64,000 nt of DNA from Cinclus cinclus (Eukaryota > Chordata > Aves > Passeriformes > Cinclidae): positions 54,103,101-54,167,100 of the forward strand of contig NC_085051.1 in assembly GCF_963662255.1 (NCBI RefSeq), read 5' to 3'. The position numbers and the translations under genes were made by a program. Under the pieces are notes generated by a model. That model saw only the letters and a program-made list of their open reading frames with translations, was not told where the DNA came from and did no database searches. Shown here one piece after another: positions 13,461-26,330 of this stretch; position 1 is the stretch's first letter, and each line of letters opens with the position of its first letter.

Positions 13461-16200
13461 TGCTGAAAAGGCAAAGAAAATAAAAAAATCTGGGATATAA
13501 GAACCTACACTTGCATTAACATTGCCAAGGAAAGGGAAGTACCTTTTGTTTAAAAAACTGACCTTTCCCTTCTGCAGCCTTGGCTTCTAAATCCTGTATT
13601 TCACTCTGCGCACATTCACCAACTTCAGGTGAGCTTTCCCAGAGCTCATGGCCAAGGCCTGCACGGTGATCACCCATTCCCAGTGCAGTAAGGCAGCAGT
13701 GGGAAAGCAGAAGCTGTGCTTTGGCTTCCCTCCTGGGACTTCAGGGTCATTTGGGTTTGCCCTGTCCCCACAGAGGCCGAGGGTGCCCATGTCAGATGCC
13801 CTCCTCCCTGGCTCTGCCAATTAAACTAGACAGCCCAATGCCATTGTCGTTACTAATTGATGCAGCAAGCACATAATTAAGGTACTCCCTGTGGCTTTGC
13901 AATCTTTTTTGGCTATTTGTCCAGGTGGAGCCCCACCAGGTGCCTGCCTCTGCCAGCTCCCTGCCTTTCCAGCTGCCAGTCCCGACCATCACCCCTGTGC
14001 CAGGCTGGGGATGATGCCTGCTCTGCCCACTGCTCTGCCCATCAACACTCGGGGGGTCAGATCCCCTCCCCGCTGCCTCCTCCCATTCCTCTGATCCGGC
14101 AGATGGATTCCTCGGTGTCTTTGTCTGCCCTGACCTACTTCTCCCTTTCATGTCTGCCGGCTGAATCTCTGAGGTGTCTGCCTCACCTCAGATGTGGGGA
14201 TGCTGTGCCTGCCCACACGCATCTCCTCTCTCCTGGTGACAAATTAACCCTTCATTTGAGGTGTGGGGATGGCCTGCAGCTATTTCCCCTGCCAATCTGT
14301 GATCTCTTCCTCTCTGAAGCCAACAAATACCTGAAACAACTGCCCTCAGACCACCTACAGCATGCTGGTAATGGCTGTGCCATGCTTCTCTACAGGATGG
14401 TAATCTCGGGACAAACAGGATGCGTTGTCAGGGAAGACAGACAGGGATATCTATCCTTCCACTGTCTGATTTACAGGAGGGATGAATTTGGATTGAAGCA
14501 TCTCTCACACCCTGCAAGACCATTTGGTATCCTGGAGGGTGTCAGTGAGCTGCAGGGGACACTGAAGACAGCTGTGATGTCAGATACAGGCTGGTCCAAG
14601 AGACCCCAAGGCCCCCAGGCAGTGCAGAGCAGAGGCTCCCGGGGTAAGCCTCGGGCACTGCAGAGGACTCGAGCTGGGCTGGCACCACCACAAGTTCAGG
14701 ATACGGCTGTGGAGGACTGAGGCACGTGGCTGGGCTTTTTCTGAGGCTACCAGAAAGGTCACCCATTATCCATCCTGTTGTGGCACCTGCAGGAGCCCAC
14801 TCATCCCCTACAGGCATCAGAGAGAGGGGCAGGAAGCAAAGAGGTGCCACCAGCCTCTGCACAGCTGTGCCTTGACTAGGAACCAGACATGCAAATCCTG
14901 CACTGAACTCACCAACTCCATTTAAACTGCCATTAGAGGGCAAGGGGAAGTGCTGGAGGAAGGAAGGAATTCTTACTGCCTTACTGGCTTTGATTTATGC
15001 CACACAGTTATTCTGGGCAGCTGTGGACCTGAGATGCTGCGTAAGCAGCTGCTGCTGTGTCTCAGCTGTGGCAAATGCTCACTCTGCCCCACACAGCTGC
15101 ACTTTGGCTAGACATGGCTTTAGAGGACACTGCTCTGTGGCTTCTGAGCTGCACATGTTGCAGGAAGCAGGATCCATGGAAATCCTACTCTCCTTGAAGA
15201 TTCCACCATATCAGGGGCTATTCCCAGCAGCAGATTTGGATTCTCTGTAAAGAGAGTTGGGAGGGCAGGGTGGAAGGGAGGCAAGGATGAGATCTCTCTC
15301 CAAGACACTCATATTAAAGGGTGAGAGATGGCTTTGAAGTGATGCATGGTGATACATCTTAATACAGAGAGAATCCATAGAGATGGTTTCACCAGGAGTC
15401 TTTGAGTGTTTGCACCACTACCATTAAGGTCTGGACAGTGACACATGAGCTGAGCTGCAGGCACTGAGCCAAGTCTCTGAAGAATTCATCCCAGGTCTGG
15501 GCTTAATTTCCTCTTGCTCAGAAGCGCTTGTGTTGGGTCTTAGCACAGACACAGTTGACAGGAGAGCAGCCAGGCACTCCAAGGCTTAATGCAAGAGCAC
15601 ATGCACAGTGAAACCAAGTGAGAAGAATTTTGATTAATTGCCATGTATTAATTTGCTTTCTGCAGTGGATGGAATATTTGCTTCGAGCTTTTCAGAGAGA
15701 GACAACGTGGAAATGCTTTGCACAGCTCACTGGCTTCACAGTCAAGCCCATTTGCTGTTGGTTAAGTTTCAGCCTCACATTAGTGAATGAGCAGAACAAA
15801 TAAAAACATCTTTTCACGTCCTAAGGCAGCAAAGCTCGATGGTCTGGCATAAAAAAAGAAGATAACTGTAATTCAGATGGTCTCACAGAATGTACAATCC
15901 CCTTTTAAAAGCTTGTCTATTGCACAGATCCTCATTTTGTGCCTTTTTTTTCCAAGGAATATTTTTATATTTGTACCCAAACTAACTAATCAGAGATGGT
16001 GTCAGGTCTCAATAAGGAAGTGCAGGAGCCCAAACTGAGCACAGACAGGTATGTGGAAAGCAAACACTTTCATCTTATCAGGAGTGGTTTGTTTGTGTCT
16101 CGTACAGAACTGCGAGGAACCATAACCGCAAATACTTCACACAGTACTTTGAATTTAATAGCTCACATGGGCTACTGTCTGAATTACTACCTTTTATTTT
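13461..16200. other. Gene-free unique sequence
   Basis: Moderately GC-rich in places (13900-14720), which lengthens chance open frames. The 267-codon plus frame at 13917-14720 has no recognisable domain, no good start context and no splice pattern, so I do not call it a gene. Confidence 0.45.
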
Positions 16201-16204
16201 ATGA

Positions 16205-16560
16205 CTAAATTAATATTATATACACAGGAGCACATTTAAAATACCCAACAGGCTGAAAGAAATGATTGCTGTGTTGAAAAATATAAATTTTTATGCACAG
16301 AAGTTATTAGTAAAGCCACATTTCCCAGTCTATTAATGTGCACACATTTAAATTTTCCTTTTTTTTTTTCCTTTTGACCTTTCTTTTCAGATACTACAGC
16401 ATGTTATCTTAAAGCTTTAATAAAACACTAATTCACTCATGCTTTTTATGGCCTACTAATTTGTCTGTTGAGCCATATATTTCGTTTCATAACTTTTATA
16501 TGCAAATCAATAAAAACTCCTTTGATATTTCATTTAAATCATTGAATAATTAACACATCC
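16205..16560. promoter_or_regulatory. Candidate conserved non-coding block
   Basis: An AT-rich, non-repetitive block with dense transcription-factor-like words: TTTATGGCC (a Cdx/Hox-like site), ATATGCAAATCAAT (octamer-like), several ATTA cores and a Sox-like CCTTTGAT. Enhancers of developmental genes often look like this. Conservation cannot be judged from one sequence, so the call is only a pointer. Confidence 0.22.
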
Positions 16561-17162
16561 CAGCCCCCAAGTTAGCTATATTGTGAAACAGAGAACTAGT
16601 ACTCACAAAACTTCAAGTAAAATGGAGTAAAACTGAGGACATGGACAAATCCATCTTGTTTTAAAATATCATTGGAGAAACTGTACTTCTAAAAATGAAA
16701 AAGAGGGGAGAAAAATCTCATGCCGGGGAAAAAAATACCCTGAATATATATCATAATTGTAGATGGGGAAAAAAAGGAAATGGAAGCAGATAAAAGCATT
16801 GGTATGAACCTCTTTGAATACATTATTTGAGATCTAATAAATGGAAAATGGAGTAGAGTGCTCATGGTTTGGGATTTTCCAGCCCCACTTCTCACACCAT
16901 GGCTGTGTCTGGGCTTTGCTCCTTCCAGTGCAGCCCCAGCTTACAGCAGGGCACACATCCAGGCTCCAGGCATCTTTCCAGATGTTAACAGTCTTCCACA
17001 CAGAAGAAGAGGAAAAAAAAAAAATGGAATTTTTCCTGACTGCTCTAGGGATCACTGTGCTCCTGACTTCCTTTTTAGCCTGGTTCCTCACAGAAATAGG
17101 GCATCTGCAATCCTACCACTCCATATAAGTCTTCTGGTAGCCAGAAGTAAGTCAGCCTGGTA

Positions 17163-17217
17163 GAAGAAGTAAGTAAGTAGGAAGGAAGAAGTAAGCAGTA
17201 AGGAAGAAGTAAATAAG
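17163..17217 (+). repeat. GTAA/GGAA purine-rich microsatellite
   Basis: An interrupted array of AAGTAAGTAAG and GGAAGGAAG words. A TCTTCTGGT word occurs on both sides (about 17130 and 17230). Confidence 0.8.
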
Positions 17218-18279
17218 CCTGGTAACCAGGTCTTCTGGTTTCTCTCCTAAACCCAGGAGTCAAGTTTACATTTCATAGAGCTGTAAGATCTCAAAAAAAC
17301 CCCCACAAGTTCCTGCAAGTGTCATGGGAAATACAAGGACAAGCAAAGGCAAGAGAGGTGATGTGTCCCAAATGCAACGGCTGAATTCTGAGCTCATGGA
17401 GAAGCCACATAACCCATGTGAGAGAGGAATGTGGTTCAGGCATGGCTGGGTGCTGGGTCCATGTCAATCAGCTTTCAGCCTTGTTCCACAGATCTGTAAT
17501 AAACCCCCATCTCCTGGCTAGTGACACCCCACTTATTCTGAAGACAACTCTGGGAATGTGAAGCCTGTGTAAAAGAGTCCTTGAGACATGCCAGAGTTTG
17601 CAAATAGCCTGAATCCCAAATGTCAGGAGCTGACTCTTGGGTGTGCTCGGTGCTCAGGTGTTGCTCTGCCTGCACAGCTACACAATGAAACATCAGCCCA
17701 GCAGCTGTGGGACAGGATCTAGGTGTATGTGCACATTTTTATTAAAGAGAGAGAAGATCTCATGGATGTTAAGCCTCAGCCACTTGGGAATCTTCAGATG
17801 AGTGAGGGACAAACTTCTTTCACACAGATCAAAGCAACTAAAAGATGTTCCCACCCTGTGCTCCCTGGGCTGCCTGTGTCAGAGCCAGCTACTCCTCATG
17901 CATTATAGAAAAGAGACAGCAGAAGCTGGCAGTGCTGTCATTGCTCTGAGCCTTGCTGGGAGTCACACAGTAAAGAGAGAGCCTTAATCCCACTGCCTGA
18001 AGGACTGAAGGCTTGGACTGTGAGCACCAGCTCCCAGCTGGCCTGGCTGCACAGGCATCAACATGGCCATCAGCATTTCATTACACCAGAGCACATTCAC
18101 TTATTGTCTGTTCAAAGGTCCTTGTTGGGCTGTGACAGTCCAAAACTGCCTGGGGAACCCAAAACCCAACACAAGACATCAAAATATTTTGAATTTTGCA
18201 CGCTAGCATTGGTATAGTCTCCTTATTTTTACCTGCAGTAGCTGTAGAAGGAAGAGTTAACTGAGAAGACAAGGAGAGA

Positions 18280-18460
18280 ATTTGTCTTGCTTAAATAATG
18301 AGTATTTATTTAATGAGCATCTGCAATATCCCATTAAAAGGGGTGCACCATACTGAAATAAACATTTGATCAACGAAGTATGCAAGGCAACGCCACAATA
18401 CCTTGTATTCGTTGATTTGTATTTGTCAACCACTGACAGAGAAATCCATTTTCCAAAGGA
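18280..18460. promoter_or_regulatory. Candidate conserved block with hairpin
   Basis: AT-rich unique sequence that contains an imperfect inverted repeat. ATCAACGAA at 18369-18377 pairs with TTCGTTGAT at 18408-18416, and an inner CAAGG (18383-18387) pairs with CCTTG (18401-18405). The two stems are separated by unequal bulges and close a 13-base loop. It could be a paired protein-binding site, a small structured RNA, or the relic of an old inverted-repeat element. The base pairing is directly visible; any function is inference. Confidence 0.3.
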
Positions 18461-20567
18461 GCAATGGCTTACTCAGGGGATGGTGGTTTAACTCCCTGTC
18501 CATCAGGAATTTCGCCCATGGTATCAGGAGGAGCACAGATAGAGCAAACCCCATGCTGGCCTGTCATTTCATCACCTAATAGTGAGGTCGAAGACAAGAC
18601 AAAAATAACCCTGATCTAAACCTGGCCCATGCATTAGCGAAGGCTTATATTGCCTAGAGAGAGCTGGGACATGAGGCTAATGGTTAAGCAGATGCATTCA
18701 AGGTTGAGGGTGCACTGTAAAAGCTGCCTGGTTTTACATGAGAGTGCTTGACTACTTCCCTCGCTATCTTGGAATAATGTTAATTCTTTAAATGTTAGTT
18801 ATTTAGATGTTTCTTTGCTGCACTTCTAGCTTCCAAGTAATTTCTTTTAAATTGTTGCATACATCATTTAACAGGTTCTGTGACAAAGGTCCCACTTTTT
18901 TAATATTGATTTCTTTTCATATCTTTGCAGTACAGAATTAGCCAGGGCTCTTGTTCAGACACCTATCACTGGTTTGTCTTTATTACTTCTGGTACATTTT
19001 CAGTGTTTTACATTTAAATTTGTGCACTTGGTTTTATTGTGCTTGTAACCAGCTAAATTTATTTCCTGTCTCTGTTTCTTCCTTCTACTTAAAATGGACA
19101 TGCTCAATGGCCACCCACTATTATTGAACCAAAGAACATATAGGATCAAGGAGAGTTCACTGGGGAGGTACCTGGGGCTGTTGCATAGAAGTCTGAGTCA
19201 TGTACTTGTCTTTTCAGACCTTAGACCTTACCAATTTCAGAAAGCTGGCTGAAACCTTACTGGGTTTAATCAACTCATGTCTTTGTATGCTCCATCAATC
19301 TCAAAGTGGGTAAGAAATTGCTTAATAAATTCTTTAACCACTAGTGTCCCTGTAATTAAATGAGGCCAAATTAAAAAGCACTGCAATAAATGTTTTATCT
19401 GCTCTCCATCCTTATCAAAGCCCTGAGCCTTCAAAAGCTTTTCCAGGTATGTCCCAGGGAGCACTGGGTCTCACCTCTTTTACTACCAAGACCTTACCTT
19501 CAAGAGACCATGTGCCTGGTGAATCACAGTGGGATGGTACTGGGAGGCAAACCCTGACTCCCCACCAGGATGAAACAGATTGATTTGCTTTACTCAGGGT
19601 TTGTCTCACCAGCTTAAGTCCATAATTACTGACTTAAAAGAACAAAGTTTCAGAGCACAAATCCAAGCCCAAACCACAGGGCAATGGCACCTTCCTGACT
19701 CCCCCAGAGCAGGGATGCACCTCAGGCAGTAGCAACAGCTCTTTGCATGAGATTACACAGCAGTGGTCCCATTTTGGCTGGAACATTTTCCCTTTAAAAG
19801 TTCATAGATACCTATAAACCACCTTTTACCCATAGGTTCATTCAGTTCCCAGAGTGTCTCTGGACAATTTACCTTTTGGATGTTTATCGTACCACGTGGC
19901 ATTTTTACCTCACGTTACACCACCCGAGCTCAAGTGCTGCTGGAGCCTCAGCTCAGCAAAATCACCCCTTTCCCAGCTGTACCACCAGCCATGCTCTTTA
20001 GTCTCAGGTCTCTGGCAGTCAGAACTGCTTCACCTGCTTCCCTCTCCTGAGCCCGAGGGAGTGACAGCCCAAGGGTCCCAAATCATGGCAAGGCATCAAC
20101 AAGAGCCACTTGGGAACCAGGAAGGTTTTAGTCAGCCTGGCTCATGGGGGACAATGCCTGGTTTAACCACGGCATTGAGAAACCCTCACAAGCTCCCCAG
20201 AACAATAGGACAGCACACAGAGAAAACAGAAGGACTGGAGCAACCAGTGAAGCAGTGCAAGAAAAGCCAGGGAAGACTCAGACCTGAGCCACGGCGCTGC
20301 CGGGACTCACCAGCTTTCCATCCTCCCTTTTTTTGCAGAAAAGGAAAGCTCATCCCAGAAAACTTCCTACCCATGTGGGTTTAGCAATGTGCATCAAAAA
20401 GTTATACACAGGGACATTAATGCAAAATGACTCATGCTAAAAACAGCAATTGCAGGGGAGCCTTTGGGCTGCCAGGAGACACATAAATGGGAAAGAGCCA
20501 CCACAGGCCAGACAGTCAGCTGCTCTAAATGGGGACAGCCACTGCAGGCTGATGGCTGAGTAGCCAT

Positions 20568-20604
20568 CCTCCTCCTCCTCCTCTTCCTCCTCCTCCTCCT
20601 CCTC
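20568..20604 (+). repeat. TCC trinucleotide microsatellite
   Basis: A (TCC)n array with one TCT interruption. On the minus strand it encodes a poly-glutamate run within a chance open frame. Confidence 0.9.
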
Positions 20605-20799
20605 TTTGTATTGGAAATCTGTCAAATATGCAGCAGGGATGCACAACTGGGAGTACAGCAATGCCCCTGTTTTGCTGAGGGCTCTTTTTAAATTTGTCAT
20701 AATCTCCTCATGGGATGTAAAAAGAATAATTAATTCATCCTCTCTTTGAGAAATTGCAATCAAAGCAAAAAGCATGATTAATCCAGAATGTCCCCTGCT

Positions 20800-21065
20800 C
20801 TAAAATTGTATTCTTGTCACTGCTTGACCAAAGTCACAAACAAGCCTAATTGTCCAAACAAATAATGATGGCTTTAATACATACATTTAGCAAATACAGG
20901 GGTTTTGCTTTGCTATTAAAATTTAATTAGTAATTAATATTTATGCAGCCATTGGCTGGAATTCTGCTAGTTACATAAATAAATATTAACTTGTGGATGA
21001 TTTAAAAAAAATCCTTGCATCTGTAATTTATTTGTGTGACTCTCTATTACTTATTCATTAATTCA
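20800..21065. promoter_or_regulatory. Candidate conserved non-coding block
   Basis: Very AT-rich unique sequence with overlapping homeodomain cores (TTTAATTAGTAATTAATATT near 20922), a TAAATAAATATTAAC forkhead-like word and ATTCATTAATTCATG. There is no repeat signature. It resembles a homeobox-bound enhancer, but conservation is untested. Confidence 0.25.
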
Positions 21066-21850
21066 TGTATAATTCCAACTCCTCTTCATTCCAGATGGAG
21101 TGGGAGGGAAGAGGGAAACTCCCTTGGGACTGATGTGCATGGTTTTAATTCTCAATTTAGTCTCCATTGCTACAAATTAAACATTTAAAAATCCTAAACA
21201 GAGTGTTTAGCAATGCTAGCATGTTCAAATCCATCAGTCTGCAAGAACCAGCATTTCTTTAGGTATATAATGGTACAAAGTGAGAACAATATGCAGCAAG
21301 AAAACCACCTTTATATTGTTCTTTTGGCCAGTGAAGGAGCCCCTGCATCCACCCTCACACCAAGGTCAGTGGATGCTTCGCTTGCTCCAATGAGGAGCAA
21401 TTTTCCAATAGAAAGAAATTCACAGACTGAAGTCACAAGTTTCTGAATTTCAAGCAATAAAACTATCAAAGGAGCACCTTCTCAGGGGTTAGTTTGCTAT
21501 TAATTTCTGGAAACCTATCAAAAATTCAAGGTCTTATCATCCCAGAAACAACCTGAGTGGGAAATTCAGGCTGTTGAGAACAGCCCATCACCCCGAGTGC
21601 CACACGTGTGCTGCAGCCAAGGTTCAGCCACTGCACAGGGAGGCACTGCTTCTGGTAGTGGGGCCCTGGTTGTCACCTCTCCACCCTCCTGCTGCCTCTG
21701 GCTGGGCATGTTCTGGCAAACAACTCTTGCTGTGCTTTGTCTGGCAGCCTGACACCATGACAGCTATGGGGAGGTACATACACAGGTCCCGGCATCACTG
21801 GAGAGAGGGAGAGGACTCCAGCCGAAAAGCACAATATAGAGCAGCTCCAG

Positions 21851-21868
21851 TCTCTCTCTCTCTCTCTC
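21851..21868 (+). repeat. CT dinucleotide microsatellite
   Basis: A perfect run of nine CT-type dinucleotides. Confidence 0.9.
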
Positions 21869-22641
21869 AGTATTTAAAAGCAGGCGTTTGGGACTGGTTT
21901 ATTGCCCTGTTTGCCTGGGCCATTACCACACGTGATTCCTTTCCCCAGGGTCCCCATAACACTCTGATGTGTGACAGCTCTCAGAAGCCCTGATTCCTAC
22001 AGGGTAAATATCAGCTGAAAGAGAACAAACGGTGTAGGGTTCATTACTGAAGGGACTAATTAAACAGTTAGAGAACAGTCCTTGGGAACAAATAACGATG
22101 CAAGGGATGTACAAGTGCCCCAGTGACACTGCTGACCTCGTGTCACAGCTCCAGGACCACATGAGGAGCAGGGGAGGAGAGGAACAGGGCTATGGCACGT
22201 CCATCTGGACAGCAGGGATGTTGGCTTAGCAGCAATGCAGCACAAAAAGACTCAGCAAGAGGTCTGGAGCCAATATCTGAGAGACCACTTTTGCACATGT
22301 GTGCATTGCCTCCCTCCTTGCCGGATTTGGGATTGAAGGACTGCTGCAGCCTGGCTCAGTGGGACTGGGATGCAAGGAAATCTTAGGGTCAAAGATGCAC
22401 TAATGTCAGGCAAGAAGGCAAATCCTTTTAGGTACTGAAAACCAGCAGATCTGGCTTCCCTTAGCATGGATATCTGGCCATAGCCATGACTATTAAGGGA
22501 GCTGCTTTGAGCCAGACAAGTTCAGTGAACACAACTCAGCCCTCAAAAGATCAGAGGAAGCAAAGGGGCTACATTATATCTTAATTTTTTCCAGCTGTCC
22601 TGCTTCAAGTATTGGCTCCTTTAAACATCTCTCTGCTGCTC

Positions 22642-22667
22642 TTTCTGAGCTAAATTTCTGAGCTAAA
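22642..22667 (+). repeat. Perfect 13-bp tandem duplication
   Basis: TTTCTGAGCTAAA occurs twice back to back with no mismatch, consistent with a recent slippage or repair event in otherwise unique sequence. Confidence 0.95.
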
Positions 22668-23947
22668 TGCAGTAATTTCCGAGCAGTCACCTCCTGCTCT
22701 CCAAAGAGCTAGCTTATGCACATAGGCTTATGTGACCTTAAGACCCCAATAATTGGGGGCTATAAATTACTATGAAACAGAGGTTTTTCCAGTTTAACCT
22801 ACACTGTATAAGCTGCCTAATGATAACACAGCACCATGGGGTAGAACATTAGGCAGGAGAGATGGTAGCATTAAGAGATTATATTGGCAAGGTGTTAGGG
22901 TGGATTTTGCACATCCAGATCAAGATCCCAGCAGCTACAATGATGTATCTTTGGTCCTAGAGGAACAGAAATAAATTGAGGTGCTGGCTTATACCCACAG
23001 CAATTCCCAAGGCGCTGACAGGTCTCACTTCATTCTTAACCTAGAAGGAGAGGAGTTCCTAAAAATATCAGTAAACTATCCACATTTTCTTGCAATCACT
23101 TGCAATTTGTCTCTGTAGTTGAAGAGGATTTATGCCTCCTGGCTCAGGAGACTCACTGAGGTAGGGTTGGGGTTGCTTATGCTGAGCACAGAACTGTTTA
23201 TTTTAATCACAAGGCTGCTGCCAGGCACAACCAGCTCCTTTCTCTGTGCTGCTGCGTTCAGGAGCTGTGTGGATCCATACACAGCTCTGTTTCCTGATTT
23301 TTCCATCCCATTTCATCACGGCAGTGATGGCAGGAAACATTTGTTAGTAGCACAATTTCAGTCCCACACTACCTGAATTCCGCTGATAAGATTAAGGTGT
23401 GGTCCAAGACCTTATTGGTTTATATTTCACAGCTACCGGGCATGTCCTAGAAAGCAGCATCATTGTTATATGGATTCCATCTGTTACAGCTGTGTTGCCA
23501 ATAAAAATGCAAAGGTACCTTAAAACAATGCAATTTGAGGAAATGTTGAAGAAATTCCATCTAGATCCGTAAAAGAGCTTATATATTATGGTGCAGGAGA
23601 TAGCAGAGCTGCAATGTTATTGAGCCTTTTGAAGTTATATCCCCTATTACTGCAGAGAGCCCACATTCATCTGGGATTTCATGTGGGCTGAGAACAGTTC
23701 CAGCTTCACTCCAAATCACAGCAGCAGCATGCTCCAAGGACAAGGGGTACCCCAGCCTGCAGCAGCATGCACCTGCTGGCAGGAATTTTGGAGCAGTTGC
23801 AAAACTCGTTCTAGGGAGCAGAGGAGTAGGCAGAAAGTTCCCAAGGCACCTTGTTCCTGCCTTGAGTCCAACGCCAGCCCTACAAGGCTGTGCTTTCTCA
23901 GTTATGCTGTGGTCCTTAATCAACAGCCACTTACTGGCTTCTTGCTA

Positions 23948-24048
23948 TTCCTTTTCCCTCTATTTTATTTTTCCTTTACTTTTTCTTCTGTGGCTTTTTT
24001 TTGTTTGTTTGTTTTTTGGTTTTGTTGGTTTTTTTTCTCTCTCTCTCC
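23948..24048. repeat. T-rich low-complexity tract ending in CT run
   Basis: A long pyrimidine-rich stretch with TTTG words, ending in a short CT repeat. It lies 300 bp upstream of the large minisatellite. Confidence 0.8.
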
Positions 24049-24415
24049 TGGAAACAGCATGCTGCAAATCTCTGCCTCAGAATTTGCCCCCCACTGAGAT
24101 GGGAATTTCTAAACTGTACAGAACCATGTTAACATTGTGTTTCCCTACCTGGTAGAAGTTCCACTTACATGATGCTTGGCACTAGAGACAAAGGCACTTC
24201 ATGCCTGAAAAATTAGGTACATCTTTATCCTTCATGCTGCTGCTGCTGGGTTGTGCTTTAGGAGTGAGCAGAGGGGCGGGAGGAGCGCAGGGAACCCAAA
24301 CCGAGCCCGTGGCCGGGCTTGTGACTCCCTCTGCTGCCACGAGCTGGCTACTACTGTCACTGTGCCACTACTGTCACTGTCACTGTGCCACTGCTGTCAC
24401 TGCTGTCACTGCTGT

Positions 24416-24675
24416 CACCGTGCCACTGCTGTCACTGTGCCACTGCTGTCACTGCTGCCACTGCTGTCACCGTGCCACTGCTGTCACTGTGCCACTGCTG
24501 TCACTGCTGTCACTGTGCCACTGCTGTCACTGCTGTCACTGCTGTCACCGTGCCACTGCTGTCACTGTGCCACTGCTGTCACTGCTGCCACTGCTGTCAC
24601 CGTGCCACTGCTGTCACTGTGCCACTGCTGTCACTGCTGTCACTGTGCCACTGCTGTCACTGCTGTCACTGCTGT
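24416..24675 (+). repeat. Two copies of a 130-bp higher-order unit
   Basis: The rare word CACCG recurs at 24416, 24468, 24546, 24598 and 24676. The pattern therefore repeats every 130 bp, giving two complete copies and the start of a third, within the larger minisatellite. Confidence 0.85.
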
Positions 24676-25460
24676 CACCGTGCCACTGCTGTCACTGTGC
24701 CACTGCTGTCACTGTCACTGTGCCACTGCTGTCACTGCTGTCACTGCTGCCACTGTGCCACTGCTGTCACTGTGCCACTGCTGTCACTGTCACTGTGCCA
24801 CTGCTGTCACTGCTGTCACTGCTGTCATTGTGCCACTGCTGCCACTGTGCCACTGCTGTCACTGCTGTCACTGTGCCACTGCTGCCACTGTGCCACTGCT
24901 GTCACTGTCACTGTGCCACTGCTGTCACTGCTGTCACTGTGCCACTGCTGTCACTGTGCCACTGCTGTCATTGTGCCACTGCTGTTACTGTCACTGTGCC
25001 ACTGCTGCCACTGTCACTGTGCCACTGTCACTGTGGCAGTGCTGCCACTGTGCCACTGCTGTCACTGCTGTCACTGCTGTCACTGCTGTCATTGTGCCAC
25101 TGCTGCCACTGTGCCACTGCTGTCAGTGCTGTCACTGTGCCACTGCTGCCACTGTGCCACTGCTGTCACTGCTGTCACTGCTGTCACTGTGCCACTGCTG
25201 TCACTGCTGTCACTGTGCCACTGCTGCCACTGTGCCACTGCTGTCACTGTCACTGTGCCACTGCTGTCAGTGCTGTCACTGTGCCACTGCTGCCACTGTG
25301 CCACTGCTGTCACTGCTGTCACTGCTGTCACCGTGCCACTGCTGTCACTGCTGTCACTGTGCCACTGCTGCCACTGTGCCACTGCTGTCACTGTCACTGT
25401 GCCACTGCTGTCACTGCTGTCACTGTGCCACTGCTGTCACTGCTGTCACTGCTGTCACCG

Positions 25461-26330
25461 TGCCACTGCTGTCACTGTGCCACTGCTGTCACTGTCACTG
25501 TGCCACTGCTGTCACTGCTGTCACTGCTGTCACCGTGCCACTGCTGTCACTGTGCCACTGCTGTCACTGTCACTGTGCCACTGCTGTCACTGCTGTCACT
25601 GTGCCACTGCTGTCACTGCTGCCACTGTGCCACTGCTGTCACTGCTGTCACTGCTGTTACTGCTGTCATTGTGCCACTGCTGCCACTGTGCCACTGCTGC
25701 CACTGCTGCCACTGTGCCACTGCTGTCACTGCTGTCACTGTGCCACTGCTGCCACTGTGCCACTGCTGTCACTGTCACTGTGCCACTGCTGTCACTGCTG
25801 TCACTGTGCCACTGCTGCCACTGTGCCACTGCTGTCACTGTCACTGTGCCACTGCTGTCACTGCTGTCATTGTGCCACTGCTGTCACTGTCACTGTGCCA
25901 CTGCTGTCACTGTGCCACTGCTGTCACTGTCACTGTGCCACTGCTGTCACTGCTGTCACTGCTGTCACCGTGCCACTGCTGTCACTGTGCCACTGCTGTC
26001 ACTGTCACTGTGCCACTGCTGTCACTGCTGTCACTGTGCCACTGCTGTCACTGCTGCCACTGTGCCACTGCTGTCACTGCTGTCACTGCTGTCACTGCTG
26101 TCATTGTGCCACTGCTGCCACTGTGCCACTGCTGCCACTGCTGCCACTGTGCCACTGCTGTCACTGCTGTCACTGTGCCACTGCTGCCACTGTGCCACTG
26201 CTGTCACTGTCACTGTGCCACTGCTGTCACTGCTGTCACTGTGCCACTGCTGCCACTGTGCCACTGCTGTCACTGTCACTGTGCCACTGCTGTCACTGCT
26301 GTCATTGTGCCACTGCTGTCACTGTCACTG
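25461..26330 (+). repeat. Tandem 435-bp higher-order duplication
   Basis: Positions 25461-25895 and 25896-26330 line up base for base with very few differences; a TTAC versus TCAC change near 25654 is one. The similarity continues about 40 bp into a third partial copy. The copies lie head to tail inside the minisatellite. Minus-strand frames at 25596-25844 and 26031-26279 differ by one residue, which confirms the 435-bp offset. Confidence 0.9.

Noticed and set aside
13917..14720. 267-codon plus-strand frame
   Set aside because: No domain, no convincing start or splice context, and low-complexity Cys/Pro/Ser composition typical of translated non-coding GC-rich DNA.
20437..20775. Minus-strand frame with a poly-glutamate run
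   Set aside because: The run is just the TCC microsatellite read in reverse. The flanks have no coding signature.
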